Shown: positions 17,335 through 26,355, numbered from the stretch's first letter. The stretch is 64,000 nucleotides of DNA from an uncultured Bacilli bacterium (GCA_934098745.1 CAKOPG010000005.1:19010-83009); one strand, 5' to 3'. The notes: a model not told the origin generated them from the sequence alone. Program-made: numbers and translations.

Positions 17335-17961
17335 TCATTCCTTTAACATCTTCCGACACTCTTTATATTTTGGATAATATTTACCCACTAAACACCAAAA
17401 ATCCTCACTATGATTAGGATGAATAAAATGACTTAGTTCATGTACAATAACATAATCTAAACAACTTATATCATACTTAGACAATTCTGAATTTAAAGTA
17501 ACATTATGATTTTTAATATTACATACTCCCCATCTACTAGTCATCTTTCTAATCTTTAAATTAGGTTTTGGTATCTTTTCTTCAAAAATATTATACCAAT
17601 ACATTAGTCTCTCTAAATATATTCTATTAATTTCCTTACTAATATATTTATCAAGTGTCTTCTTATCCTTAACATATATCTTATTATCACTAATAGACAT
17701 ATCATTAAATCCATACACTATATCATAACCCTTACCAAAATAATAAAAATTATTCTTCTTCTCTTGTTTCTTACTATCAAGATTTATCATTCTTATAATA
17801 CTATCTTTATTATCATTAATAAGTTTTAAAATACTCCTTTTACTAGTAAGATAATTAGTAGTTACTACTATTTTACCATCTTTAACTCTAATATAAGTAT
17901 TTCGATTATTCTTCTTAATTATATCAACACTATATACATTTCCTAAAAGTTCTATCTCCAT
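17335..17961 (-). CDS. YgjP/SprT-like zinc metallopeptidase (DUF45)
   Basis: This 208-residue protein has the YgjP-type core: RKMTSRWGVCN near residue 140, then VIVHELSHFIHPNHSEDFW with the HExxH zinc site and the downstream NHS-FW signature. It probably acts in the cytoplasm. It lies between lemA (40 bp) and the DUF2207 gene (5 bp), in the same direction, so the three form an operon. Biological substrate unknown. Confidence 0.92.
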   Translation of the reverse strand: MEIELLGNVYSVDIIKKNNRNTYIRVKDGKIVVTTNYLTSKRSILKLINDNKDSIIRMINLDSKKQEKKNNFYYFGKGYDIVYGFNDMSISDNKIYVKDKKTLDKYISKEINRIYLERLMYWYNIFEEKIPKPNLKIRKMTSRWGVCNIKNHNVTLNSELSKYDISCLDYVIVHELSHFIHPNHSEDFWCLVGKYYPKYKECRKMLKE

Positions 17962-18001
17962 TTTATTCCCCCTAAAGAAAAAGACTACAAAAGTCTAAAT
18001 C

Positions 18002-18565
18002 CTAAAATTTTACTTTTGGTGTCTCTTTTTCTTTTTCATCAATCTTAAAGTATTCAAACTTATTAAACTTAAACATATTAGCTACAATATTAGATGGGAA
18101 CATTTCAACAAGATTGTTATATCCCATAGCTGAGTCATTATAAAATTGTCTAGCATAAGTAATCTTATCTTCCGTATCTTTAAGATCTTTTTGTAAAGAC
18201 ATAAAATTCTCATTAGCCTTAAGTTCTGGATAAGCTTCAGATAAAGCAAATAACTTATTTAAAGCACCTGTAAGTTGATTATTCGCATCAATCTTATCAT
18301 TAACAGATACCGCACTAACAGCCTTATTTCTAGCTTCAATAACCGCTGTTAAAGTACCCTCTTCATGCTTTGCATATCCCTTAACTGTCTCTACTAAATT
18401 CGGTATTAAATCAGCTCTTCTTTTCAACTGAACATCGATTTGACTAAATTGATTATTTACTTTATTTCTAGCATTTACTAACTTATTATATACACCGATA
18501 ACATAAAAAGCCAAAAGAACTAATATACCAACGATTACAATTATTACAATTGTACCAGTATTCAT
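18002..18565 (-). CDS. lemA: LemA family protein
   Basis: This 187-residue protein has one N-terminal membrane helix (residues 4-25) with the N-terminus outside, then a long helical bundle. The family signature NQFSQIDVQLKRRADLIPNL is at about residues 42-61, with VETVKGYAKHE following, and TYARQFYNDSAMGYNN lies near 138. It is first in the operon with the YgjP-like and DUF2207 genes. LemA proteins are widespread, but their function is not established. Confidence 0.95.
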   Translation of the reverse strand: MNTGTIVIIVIVGILVLLAFYVIGVYNKLVNARNKVNNQFSQIDVQLKRRADLIPNLVETVKGYAKHEEGTLTAVIEARNKAVSAVSVNDKIDANNQLTGALNKLFALSEAYPELKANENFMSLQKDLKDTEDKITYARQFYNDSAMGYNNLVEMFPSNIVANMFKFNKFEYFKIDEKEKETPKVKF

Positions 18566-18657
18566 AACATCATCCTCCTAAAATAATTATATAACACTTT
18601 TTTTCATTTTACTAGTATTTTTATCTCTTTTTTGTAAATATTATTATTGGTGATAAA

Positions 18658-18882
18658 ATGGAAAATATAGATATTAGAAAATATATCATCGATAATTTTA
18701 AAGATGATAATGAAGAAAAAATCAAAGATTCTATAGAAACAACAATTAAATTTAAAGATGAAGATGCTTTAATTGGTTTAGGTGTCCTATTCGAAATATT
18801 ATGGGAAAGCCTAAATGAAGAAGAAAAAAAGGATAATTTAACTAAAATCAGAAATAGTATTAAAAATTTAGCTACCAACTAG
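18658..18882 (+). CDS. SspI-like small acid-soluble spore protein
   Basis: This 74-residue protein resembles the SspI family of minor small acid-soluble spore proteins: an N-terminal DIRKYIIDNF helix, a central acidic stretch and the diagnostic GLGVLFEILWE segment at residues 40-50, followed by a charged helix. The start is set by GGTGATAAAATG. It is alone on the plus strand between lemA and an RsiV-like gene and has its own terminator. A reverse-strand reading frame of similar length is a shadow. If the lineage does not sporulate, this is a retained relic or has another role. Confidence 0.72.
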   Translation: MENIDIRKYIIDNFKDDNEEKIKDSIETTIKFKDEDALIGLGVLFEILWESLNEEEKKDNLTKIRNSIKNLATN

Positions 18883-18893
18883 CTATTTTTTTT
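18869..18893 (+). terminator. Terminator of the sspI-like gene
   Basis: TAGCTA, a 5-nt loop, then TAGCTA (self-complementary arms) and eight Ts. The 3' arm begins with the stop codon itself. Confidence 0.8.
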
Positions 18894-18916
18894 ATTATTT
18901 ATTCATATACTTAAAT

Positions 18917-19594
18917 ATGAAAAAAATTTATATAATTATTATTATTTTATTATTATTAATTATCCTCTTATTATATCCTAAGAAAAATAATCTTAAAATT
19001 ACTTATCAAGATAATTTTACCAAAATGAATACCATTAATAAAACTAATAGAACTAAAATAAATATATATATTCCTATAACTAAATATCAAAAATTAAATC
19101 ATGAAATAAAAAAGACTGTTGATAATTATTTAGATGAATTTAATAAAGAATCTCTTGATTCTCCACCTACAATAGATACATATAATACTCTATATATCCT
19201 ATATGATGAATATTATTATAAAGAATATATCTCTATTGTTTTATATATTGAAAAATTTACTGGTGGAGCCCATCCTAATCATACTATTAAAACGATTATC
19301 TATAATAAAGAAACCAATAATTTTATAACTATTGACAACCTTATTGAAGATAATCCTAATATTTTAAATAATCTATCTACTATTTCAAGAGAAACACTCT
19401 TAAATAATCCTAAATTTAAAGATAATCTAGTCAAAGATATGCTATATACTGGAACTAGTCCCAATAAAGAAAACTTTACCAATATAGCATACACTCCTAA
19501 TGGTCTTAATGTTTACTTTGATTATTATCAAATAGCCCCTTATTATTATGGTTATAGTGAAATATTAATTCCCTATGATAAACTAAATTTATAA
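18917..19594 (+). CDS. RsiV/PdaC-like membrane-anchored protein (DUF3298)
   Basis: A 225-residue protein with an N-terminal membrane anchor (residues 3-20) and an extracytoplasmic part ending in a DUF3298-type domain. Diagnostic segments are FTGGAHPNHTIKTIIYN near residue 115 and VYFDYYQIAPYYYGYSEI near 200. RsiV of Bacillus uses this domain to bind lysozyme, and PdaC-type proteins have it before a deacetylase. No sigma factor gene is adjacent, so lysozyme sensing is only a possibility. The end of the gene overlaps the stop-proximal repeat shared with the convergent gene C. Confidence 0.82.
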   Translation: MKKIYIIIIILLLLIILLLYPKKNNLKITYQDNFTKMNTINKTNRTKINIYIPITKYQKLNHEIKKTVDNYLDEFNKESLDSPPTIDTYNTLYILYDEYYYKEYISIVLYIEKFTGGAHPNHTIKTIIYNKETNNFITIDNLIEDNPNILNNLSTISRETLLNNPKFKDNLVKDMLYTGTSPNKENFTNIAYTPNGLNVYFDYYQIAPYYYGYSEILIPYDKLNL

Positions 19595-19621
19595 TTATCC
19601 CACTGGGACTAACGTAATATA
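19591..19621 (-). repeat. Stop-proximal repeat, copy 2 (after surface gene C)
   Basis: As read on the gene C strand: TTACGTTAGTCCC, variable bases AGT, then GGGATAATTAT. It starts 8 nt after the gene C stop and abuts the stop of the convergent RsiV-like gene. It differs from the consensus only by one C-to-T in the conserved arm. Confidence 0.8.
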
Positions 19622-19628
19622 AAGATTT

Positions 19629-20300
19629 TTAATTTTGTAATACTTCAGCATGAACATATCCTGAAAATGGTAAAGCTGTATAAGTATCATCAGTTATATA
19701 ACCATCTTGCCAAATAAATATATAATATGTAACTACTGTTTGCGTTATACTAAAATCACTATATATAGAAATATCATTTCCTATATCTGTTTGTGTTATA
19801 TATCCTTTTTTTAACGGTGTTCCGGTAGCTGTAGCATTATCGTATACAGCATACTTAATACCAGTTCCATTACTAACCCAACTGCCACCAGCTGACGTAC
19901 AAGCACTTTGCTCTGTTTTATCATTTATTGTTTCTAAAGTTGTAGCATTTTCACAATGTTCTGCTACTGTTTTAAGCAAATCAACTGAAGTCGTATCATC
20001 TATATGAACATATAAATTACCTGTTCCTGTTATATTACAGCTATTATCTATTGCTAAAGAAACCGTTCCATTAAGTCCACCTAAAGCATTCTTTGAAGGA
20101 AATAAAGTTCCTGTAATGTTTTTAGATGTCCCATCACTATTTACAATACTATAATTAATATTAAAACATTCTACCTTTGTATTATAATTACCATTAGTTA
20201 CCGTAGCTGAAAAAGTTAAAAAAGCATATGTTCCTCCAGCTATAGCAAGTAACACTAAAAAAACTATTAAAATTACTATTCTTATCTTCTTATTTTTCAT
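19629..20300 (-). CDS. Surface protein C: TasA/camelysin-like secreted protein
   Basis: A 223-residue protein with an N-terminal hydrophobic segment (residues 6-28, ending GGTYAFLTFSATV), the pattern of SipW-processed or anchored TasA-like proteins. The rest is Thr- and Asn-rich and predicted to be beta-sandwich. Two cysteine-containing regions (VAEHCENA and QSACTSAGGSW) are separated by 10-15 residues. It lacks the C-terminal lectin-like domain of A, B and D. A plausible promoter is TTGAAA, 17 bp, TATCTT about 60 bp upstream. No SipW peptidase gene is in the window. Confidence 0.75.
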   Translation of the reverse strand: MKNKKIRIVILIVFLVLLAIAGGTYAFLTFSATVTNGNYNTKVECFNINYSIVNSDGTSKNITGTLFPSKNALGGLNGTVSLAIDNSCNITGTGNLYVHIDDTTSVDLLKTVAEHCENATTLETINDKTEQSACTSAGGSWVSNGTGIKYAVYDNATATGTPLKKGYITQTDIGNDISIYSDFSITQTVVTYYIFIWQDGYITDDTYTALPFSGYVHAEVLQN

Positions 20301-20391
20301 CTTAACACCATATCCTCTATACCAAAGATACCATATCTAGTTAATATTTTCAACTAATTTAAAAAAATTTACATTTTTTTTAAATTTATAC

Positions 20392-20420
20392 TTGACAAAA
20401 AATATCACTTCGTTTAATAT
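20392..20420 (+). promoter_or_regulatory. Consensus promoter of the structured leader before the PBP gene
   Basis: TTGACA (20392-20397), 17-bp spacer and TAATAT (20415-20420). Transcription would start near 20427, just before the first hairpin of the leader. Confidence 0.8.
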
Positions 20421-20426
20421 ATTAAC

Positions 20427-20531
20427 TACCAATTCAAATTTCTTAGGCGAATTGGTGCTAGTATCACACTAGCCAACCCCTTTTTATTCTTTTTGGGAGG
20501 CTGTTACCTTAGGGGGTCAGCCTCTTTTTTT
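20427..20531 (+). ncRNA. Structured leader or small RNA with intrinsic terminator upstream of the PBP gene
   Basis: Three stems are visible: CCAATTC/GAATTGG (20429-20435 with 20449-20455), GCTAGT/ACTAGC (20457-20462 with 20468-20473), and GAGGCTG/CAGCCTC (20497-20503 with 20518-20524) followed by seven Ts. TTGG at 20452-20455 can instead pair with CAA after stem 2, so stems 1 and an extended stem 2 compete. ACCCC at 20476-20480 can pair with the GGGGGT loop of the terminator. The layout suggests a riboswitch, attenuator or stand-alone RNA. It does not match any riboswitch class I recognise. Confidence 0.6.
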
Positions 20532-20580
20532 GTTGATAATATTTTTTTTATTTATGAATACACTTAAATGAGGGAATATT

Positions 20581-22488
20581 ATGTTTAACAAACACATTCA
20601 TAAAAGAATTAAAATTATTTTTTTAATAGTACTTTTTTGTTTTATTTTAATAATCTGTAAAGTTTTTTACATTCAAGTAATTGACTATGATAAATTATCA
20701 AATTTAGCTAGTAATCTTTGGAGTAGAAATTTAACAATTGGCGCTAATAGAGGAAAAATATTAACAAGTGATAATGTAACTATCGCCGATAATATAACTA
20801 CCGTATCATTAGTAGTTATACCTAACCAAATAAAAGATAAAGAAGCTGTTATTAAAGATTTAGCTAAAATATTAAATACTGAAGAAAGTAAAATAAGTGA
20901 ACATGTCAACAAGCATTCATCCATTGAAATCATTCATCCGGAAGGAAGACAATTACCCTTTGATATAGCTGATAAAATAAATTCTCTTAATTATGAAGGC
21001 GTTTATCTTTTAAAAGAGGGAAAAAGATATTACCCATATGATAATTTATTTTCTCACTCTCTCGGATACGTTGGTATTGATAATCAAGGACTATCCGGCT
21101 TAGAATTAAAATATGATGAATATTTAACTGGTAAAAGTGGTGCTATTAAATATTTCTCCGATGCTAAAGGTAATAAACTAGATAAAAGTAATGTCTATGT
21201 TGAACCAACTAGTGGATTAGATCTTTATTTAACTATTGACTACGATATTCAATCATCGGTTGAAAGAGAATTAAATAATGTCATGGAAAAATATAATGCC
21301 GATGGAGCTTGGGCTATTGTAATGAACCCCAATAACGGAGAAATTTTAGCCATTGCCTCTAAACCAGATTTTAATCCTACCAACTACAAAGATTACAGTA
21401 TTGAAGTCATCAACCGTAACCATGCCATCTGGGCCACCTATGAACCCGGTTCTACATTCAAAATAATTACTCTAGCTGCTTCCGTTGAAGAAAAAACTGT
21501 TGATTTATTAACTGATACATTTCATGATAGTGGTAGTGTCAATGTTGAAGGAGCTCGTATAAAATGTTGGCGTCATGGTGGCCATGGTACCCAAACATAT
21601 CTTCAAGTAGTTCAAAATTCCTGCAACCCCGGCTTCGTATCCCTTGGTAATAAATTAGGTAAAGAAAGACTATTCAAATATATCAATAATTTTGGCTTTG
21701 GTACCAAAACCGGTATCGATCTAAATGGTGAAGCTAATGGTATTTTATTTAATCTAAATAATGTCGGTCCTGTCGAACTTGCTACCACTGCTTTTGGCCA
21801 AGGTATAAGTGTTACTGCCATTCAACAAATAACTGCCGTTTCTGCTGTTATTAATGGTGGAACTCTTTATAAACCATATGTTGTAAAAAGAATCGTCGAA
21901 CCAAATTCAAAAGAAATAATTAAAGAAACTAAACCACAAGTTATAAGAAAAGTAATTAGTAATGAAACAAGTGAAACCGTTCGTATGGCTCTAGAAACTG
22001 TCGTAGCATATGGAACCGGAAGAAATGCCTATATTGAAGGATATCGTGTAGGCGGTAAAACCGGTACAGCTCAAAAAGTAAAAAATGGCGTTTATTTATC
22101 TGGTAATTATATCTTATCATTTATTGGTTTCTTACCCGCCGATAACCCACAAGCCGTCGTATATGTTGCTATCGATAATCCCAAAGGAATCACCCAGTAT
22201 GGAGGAACCGTATCCGCTCCTATTGCTAAAAATATCATGTTAGATATCATCGAAAAATTAAAAATTTCTCCCTCTAATGATACCCTTGAAAAAGTTTATA
22301 ATTGGTATGATACAAAATATGCCAAAGTTCCTAATGTTATTGGTCTAGAATTAAATGAAGCTAAAAAGCAACTAAAAAGTTTCAATGTCAACTATGCTGG
22401 TAATGGTAATATTATTAAATCAATCTCTCCAAGTCCTAATACAATTATTCCCGAAAATAGTACTATTAAAGTCCTTCTTAGTAATTGA
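20581..22488 (+). CDS. Penicillin-binding protein, PBP2x/SpoVD-type transpeptidase with PASTA domain
   Basis: This 635-residue class B PBP cross-links septal or spore peptidoglycan. It has one N-terminal membrane helix (residues 13-32), a dimerisation domain (about 50-220), and a transpeptidase domain with the three active-site motifs STFK (in YEPGSTFKIITL), SCN (in VQNSCNPGFVSL) and KTG (in GGKTGTAQK). One C-terminal PASTA repeat starts at KVPNVIGLELNEAKK. Single-PASTA architecture fits SpoVD or PBP2x. mraY and an ftsW-like gene follow, as in division and cell-wall clusters. Confidence 0.94.
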   Translation: MFNKHIHKRIKIIFLIVLFCFILIICKVFYIQVIDYDKLSNLASNLWSRNLTIGANRGKILTSDNVTIADNITTVSLVVIPNQIKDKEAVIKDLAKILNTEESKISEHVNKHSSIEIIHPEGRQLPFDIADKINSLNYEGVYLLKEGKRYYPYDNLFSHSLGYVGIDNQGLSGLELKYDEYLTGKSGAIKYFSDAKGNKLDKSNVYVEPTSGLDLYLTIDYDIQSSVERELNNVMEKYNADGAWAIVMNPNNGEILAIASKPDFNPTNYKDYSIEVINRNHAIWATYEPGSTFKIITLAASVEEKTVDLLTDTFHDSGSVNVEGARIKCWRHGGHGTQTYLQVVQNSCNPGFVSLGNKLGKERLFKYINNFGFGTKTGIDLNGEANGILFNLNNVGPVELATTAFGQGISVTAIQQITAVSAVINGGTLYKPYVVKRIVEPNSKEIIKETKPQVIRKVISNETSETVRMALETVVAYGTGRNAYIEGYRVGGKTGTAQKVKNGVYLSGNYILSFIGFLPADNPQAVVYVAIDNPKGITQYGGTVSAPIAKNIMLDIIEKLKISPSNDTLEKVYNWYDTKYAKVPNVIGLELNEAKKQLKSFNVNYAGNGNIIKSISPSPNTIIPENSTIKVLLSN

Positions 22489-22567
22489 CAATAACATGTA
22501 AAGTAACTTATATTTAGAAAATATATAAATATTTTATGATATAATATCTATGAAAAGGAAGTGGATT

Positions 22568-23560
22568 ATGCTAACTTTAACAAAATCATTATTTGCCATG
22601 ATGATTGGTTTCCTACTATCAACCGCCTTTGGTTTAGTAGCTATTCCATTATTAAAAAAGATTAAAGCCGGCCAACGTATAAATATCTATGTTGAAAGTC
22701 ATTTGCGTAAATCTGGTACTCCTACCATGGGAGGATTAATCTTTATCATACCAACCATCATTACTACAATTATATTGATTCTAACAGATAAAATAGAATT
22801 TTCTGTCAACTTATTAATTGTCATGTTTGTCTTTATATCATATAGTTTAATCGGCTTTCTAGATGATTACTTAAGTATTAAAAAGAATCAAAATAAAGGA
22901 TTAACACAAATACAAAAATTAATTCTACAATTTATCGTAGCCCTAATATTTTATGTCTTATACCGTAAATATACCAATGCCAATTCTGTCTTAGAAATAA
23001 CTCTCTTACATATCAAATGGAATCTTGATTGGTTTTATGGAATTTTTATCTTACTATTATTAGTAGGTTCATCTAATGCTGTTAACCTAACAGACGGCCT
23101 AGATGGTTTAGCCGGTGGCTTGTCAGCTATTTCATTCCTAGCCTTTGGCTTAATATCATGGGGTTCCTACTGGATAGAAGGTTATCAAGACATGGGTATC
23201 TTTTGTTTCATTTTAGTAGGTTCTATCATGGGATTTCTGGTCTATAATACCAACCCTGCCAAAGTATTTATGGGCGATACTGGTAGTCTAACCTTAGGTG
23301 CTACCCTTGCTACTATTGCTATTCTTACAAACCATGAATTATCATTAGCCGTAATAGGTGGTGTTTTTGTAATTGAAACATTAACGGTTATAATTCAAAT
23401 AACTTCTGTTGTCTTATTCAAGAAAAAAGTATTTCTAATGACCCCAATTCACCATCACTTTGAAAGACTCGGATGGCGTGAATCAGATATAGTTAAACTA
23501 TTCTGGATAATCGGTTTCGTTCTTTGCCTACTTGCCTTAATATATGGCGTATGGCTATAA
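22568..23560 (+). CDS. mraY: Phospho-N-acetylmuramoyl-pentapeptide-transferase
   Basis: A 330-residue, ten-helix membrane enzyme making lipid I from UDP-MurNAc-pentapeptide and undecaprenyl phosphate. Motifs: RKSGTPTMGGLIFI, the aspartates in LIGFLDDYLSI, SNAVNLTDGLDGLAGG, FMGDTGSLTLGA and the HHH motif in MTPIHHHFE. The ATG at 22568 is preferred over 22550 because it follows AAAAGGAAG, and because a TATAAT -10 box ends only about 8 bp before 22550. It has its own terminator. murD and murG are absent from this cluster. Confidence 0.96.
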   Translation: MLTLTKSLFAMMIGFLLSTAFGLVAIPLLKKIKAGQRINIYVESHLRKSGTPTMGGLIFIIPTIITTIILILTDKIEFSVNLLIVMFVFISYSLIGFLDDYLSIKKNQNKGLTQIQKLILQFIVALIFYVLYRKYTNANSVLEITLLHIKWNLDWFYGIFILLLLVGSSNAVNLTDGLDGLAGGLSAISFLAFGLISWGSYWIEGYQDMGIFCFILVGSIMGFLVYNTNPAKVFMGDTGSLTLGATLATIAILTNHELSLAVIGGVFVIETLTVIIQITSVVLFKKKVFLMTPIHHHFERLGWRESDIVKLFWIIGFVLCLLALIYGVWL

Positions 23561-23584
23561 AAATCTGTTATACAGATTTTTTTT
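23561..23584 (+). terminator. Terminator of mraY
   Basis: AAATCTGT/ACAGATTT stem with a 3-nt loop followed by a run of Ts, starting at the mraY stop codon. Confidence 0.85.
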
Positions 23585-23632
23585 ATTTATAATATCTAAT
23601 TTTCTTTCATATACTTTAATAAGGTTGATACT

Positions 23633-24715
23633 ATGAAAAAAATTGATAAAATTCTTCTTCTATCTGTTATTATTCTATCTTTATTTGGATTATTAATGAT
23701 ATACTCCTCTTCCAATATTTGGGCTCAATATAAATTTAATGATCCCTATAAATATCTAAAATCTCAAAGTATATTCTTAATCCTTGGATACTTTATAATA
23801 TATATATTTTCTAAAATAGATTACCCCATATATAAAAAATATAGTAATACTATTTTAATTATTTGTTTATCACTCCTTATATTAGTCTTAATACCGGGAA
23901 TAGGATCCGTTAGAAATGGTTCTCGTAGTTGGTTTGGAATAGGATCTTTTGGCATACAACCAAGTGAATTTGCTAAACTAGGCTTAATTATCTTTACCTC
24001 TAAATACCTCTCTAATAATAAAATTAAAAATATTAAAACATCAGTTCTTCCCATTTTAACCATTGTTATTTTAATATTTGGTCTTATTATGCTTCAACCA
24101 GATTTTGGTACTGGTGTTATCCTTGTCATAACTATTGTTGCATTACTCTTCATATCTGGAGTTAATATGAGTTTCTTTGTCAAAATAGGTTTAGTTGGAT
24201 TAATTGGTATAGTTATCTTAGTAATTATTGCTCCATATCGTTTACAAAGAATAACTTCCTTCTTAAATCCTTGGAATGACCCCTTGGGAAGTGGATTTCA
24301 AATTATTCAGTCATTATATGCTATTGGACCGGGTGGACTTCTAGGCATGGGTTTAGGTAACTCTATTCAAAAACATTTCTATCTACCAGAACCCCAAACA
24401 GATTTTATCTTTTCTATTATTAGTGAAGAATTAGGTTTTGCTGGAGTATTAATTATTTCATTACTATTTATAACAATCATTTATAGAGGCATAACTATCT
24501 CTTTAAAACAAGAAGATAAATTCGCTAAATATTTAGCCTTTGGCATATCCTTTAGTTTTGCCTTTCAAACTATTCTTAATCTAATGGTTGTTGTAGGTCT
24601 TATCCCTGTTACAGGAGTAACTCTTCCTTTCTTATCATATGGTGGATCCAGTCTCTTAGTATCTATGACATCCATTGGTATTCTTATAAATATTTCTAAA
24701 TATAACTCTAAGTAA
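23633..24715 (+). CDS. FtsW/RodA/SpoVE-family peptidoglycan polymerase
   Basis: A 360-residue SEDS-family glycosyltransferase with about ten membrane helices. Signature regions are GSRSWFGIGSFGIQPSEFAK near residue 95, MLQPDFGTGVIL near 150, PEPQTDFIFSIISEELGF near 250 and LPFLSYGGSSLLVSM near 335. SEDS proteins polymerise lipid II with a class B PBP partner. The PBP2x/SpoVD-like gene two positions upstream is the obvious candidate, so FtsW or SpoVE is more likely than RodA. Confidence 0.94.
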   Translation: MKKIDKILLLSVIILSLFGLLMIYSSSNIWAQYKFNDPYKYLKSQSIFLILGYFIIYIFSKIDYPIYKKYSNTILIICLSLLILVLIPGIGSVRNGSRSWFGIGSFGIQPSEFAKLGLIIFTSKYLSNNKIKNIKTSVLPILTIVILIFGLIMLQPDFGTGVILVITIVALLFISGVNMSFFVKIGLVGLIGIVILVIIAPYRLQRITSFLNPWNDPLGSGFQIIQSLYAIGPGGLLGMGLGNSIQKHFYLPEPQTDFIFSIISEELGFAGVLIISLLFITIIYRGITISLKQEDKFAKYLAFGISFSFAFQTILNLMVVVGLIPVTGVTLPFLSYGGSSLLVSMTSIGILINISKYNSK

Positions 24716-24740
24716 AAATACCGTCTTAACGGTATTTTAT
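24715..24740. terminator. Bidirectional terminator between the ftsW-like gene and surface gene D
   Basis: AAAATACCGT/ACGGTATTTT with a 4-nt loop, A/T-flanked on both sides, so it can serve both convergent genes. Confidence 0.85.
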
Positions 24741-24768
24741 TATCCCCAAGGGACTGACGTAAGATAAA
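24739..24768 (-). repeat. Stop-proximal repeat, copy 3 (after surface gene D)
   Basis: As read on the gene D strand: TATCTTACGTCAGTCCC, variable bases TTG, then GGGATAATAA. It begins about 8 nt after the gene D stop and leads into the shared terminator. Confidence 0.8.
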
Positions 24769-24776
24769 TTATATTA

Positions 24777-26339
24777 TTAAGCAATTGTATATGGATTGCT
24801 CCTTGTACCAGTTCCCTCTAATTTAATATTTTGTTTAAGATATACTACTGGCTGAACCCCATACACATTATCTACACGATAATCTGCCGGATAATTAGTA
24901 CCAACACGACCATTGCTACCCACAAAAAATACCGTATGTATATAACTTGAAAATGGAGAAATAGTAAATCGTGAGTTAGATGAATTAAATAACCATGAAT
25001 TACTTGGTTTAGCTCCTTGATCCGTATAACAAACATTCATATTATTATAACACGTATCATCAACACCATTTGCAAATGTATAGCTATAATCTGATGGATA
25101 CATTAATCCGACATATCCATCCCAGTTTAACTCTCTATTTGTTGGAACTGTAGTTCCTCTTTCTACAGTATACCAATCACTCGCTCCTTTGGTAGTATTA
25201 TTCGTTCCTCCCAAATAATATGTTACTTCATCTATTTGCGATAATGCCTCATTATTTAATGTCCATGTATTTTTTTTACAACTATATGCTGTTGCCCTAG
25301 CTGCAATACTTGCAGGCTTACACCCAATTTGATACATTATATACCCATTAGCACCTTTTATATAATTTCCATCTAAAGTATATCCCGTTTTTAGCTTATA
25401 TGTTGTTGGGTTTAACATATACATTAATTGTGAATCTGTCCAATCATTTGAACCAGAATCACCCGTTGATGAACCAACCGCAAGAGTTTTATAATCAAAA
25501 TACATACTACCAATAGATGCATCTTTTATTATTTTTATTCTTCCATCAAATACTCCAATCATTCGCCATACTTCATTATTATATGTTATATAATTATTAG
25601 GCACATTTCCGATATATCTATAATCTGTTAAAGCCTCTGTTTGCTCTGTTGCTTCATGAGAAAATGTCCACATTTCACCTTTTTCAGTATCCGTTGCTTC
25701 AGTATACGTCAACGTACTCGGATTAGCTTTTTCTATAAGTTTCTGCGCATTTAATAACAACTTATCAGCACAACTTCCATTTAACGATAGACTAAATGTT
25801 TGGTTCATTGTCTCACTACTAGTTTCTTTAGCATCTAACCATATCCATAAATAATACGTATCCACAGTCGTAGATGTATAATCTTTTACATTTAATAAAT
25901 TTATTTTATCTCCAACTGTTTTGCCCTTAAAATTACCAGATGAAATAACTCCTAAAGTATTACTAGTACTATTCGTTGTAAAAGCATACATAAAATTATC
26001 ACTATTAGTTAAACCCGTTCCTATATCTTTTATATCTAACCATAAATCCAGATAAATAGTTTTACCACTCTTAGTAATTGTTGGGGTAACTTTTACTTCC
26101 CTTTTTATATAATTACCAGTTGTACTACTACTTACTGTGGTAGGTATTAACGTTACATCATCTGGTGTTATATTACCTCCACCATCAGCCGCACATCTAA
26201 AATCACTTGTTACTGTAAATACGACATTAGTCTTCTCGCTTTCAGATGTTTGCCAAGATAAATAGGCAAAAGTACTACCTACAATTATAAGTATCAATGA
26301 TAATACCACTAAAATAATAGTCATTCTTTTACTTTTCAT
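24777..26339 (-). CDS. Surface protein D: TasA-like N-terminus plus lectin-like C-terminal domain
   Basis: A protein of about 520 residues. Residues 1-200 closely match protein A (GSTFAYLSW, VVFTVTSDFRCAADGGG, NSDNFMYAFTT, TYYLWIWLD). The remainder is a different Cys-containing domain with YGVQPVVYLKQNIKL near the end, a pattern seen in FGE/lectin-like surface domains of Bacilli. The ATG at 26339 is chosen because GGAGG lies 6 nt upstream. The reading frame extends 12 codons further only through that ribosome-binding site. The invertible promoter faces this gene, so D is probably expressed in the sequenced cell. Confidence 0.85.
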   Translation of the reverse strand: MKSKRMTIILVVLSLILIIVGSTFAYLSWQTSESEKTNVVFTVTSDFRCAADGGGNITPDDVTLIPTTVSSSTTGNYIKREVKVTPTITKSGKTIYLDLWLDIKDIGTGLTNSDNFMYAFTTNSTSNTLGVISSGNFKGKTVGDKINLLNVKDYTSTTVDTYYLWIWLDAKETSSETMNQTFSLSLNGSCADKLLLNAQKLIEKANPSTLTYTEATDTEKGEMWTFSHEATEQTEALTDYRYIGNVPNNYITYNNEVWRMIGVFDGRIKIIKDASIGSMYFDYKTLAVGSSTGDSGSNDWTDSQLMYMLNPTTYKLKTGYTLDGNYIKGANGYIMYQIGCKPASIAARATAYSCKKNTWTLNNEALSQIDEVTYYLGGTNNTTKGASDWYTVERGTTVPTNRELNWDGYVGLMYPSDYSYTFANGVDDTCYNNMNVCYTDQGAKPSNSWLFNSSNSRFTISPFSSYIHTVFFVGSNGRVGTNYPADYRVDNVYGVQPVVYLKQNIKLEGTGTRSNPYTIA

Positions 26340-26355
26340 AATTTCCTCCATTATA

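Noticed and set aside
18621..18878. Reverse-strand reading frame of 85 residues opposite the sspI-like gene
   Set aside because: Low-complexity hydrophobic/serine composition typical of a shadow; the plus strand has a ribosome-binding site, terminator and a recognisable family motif.
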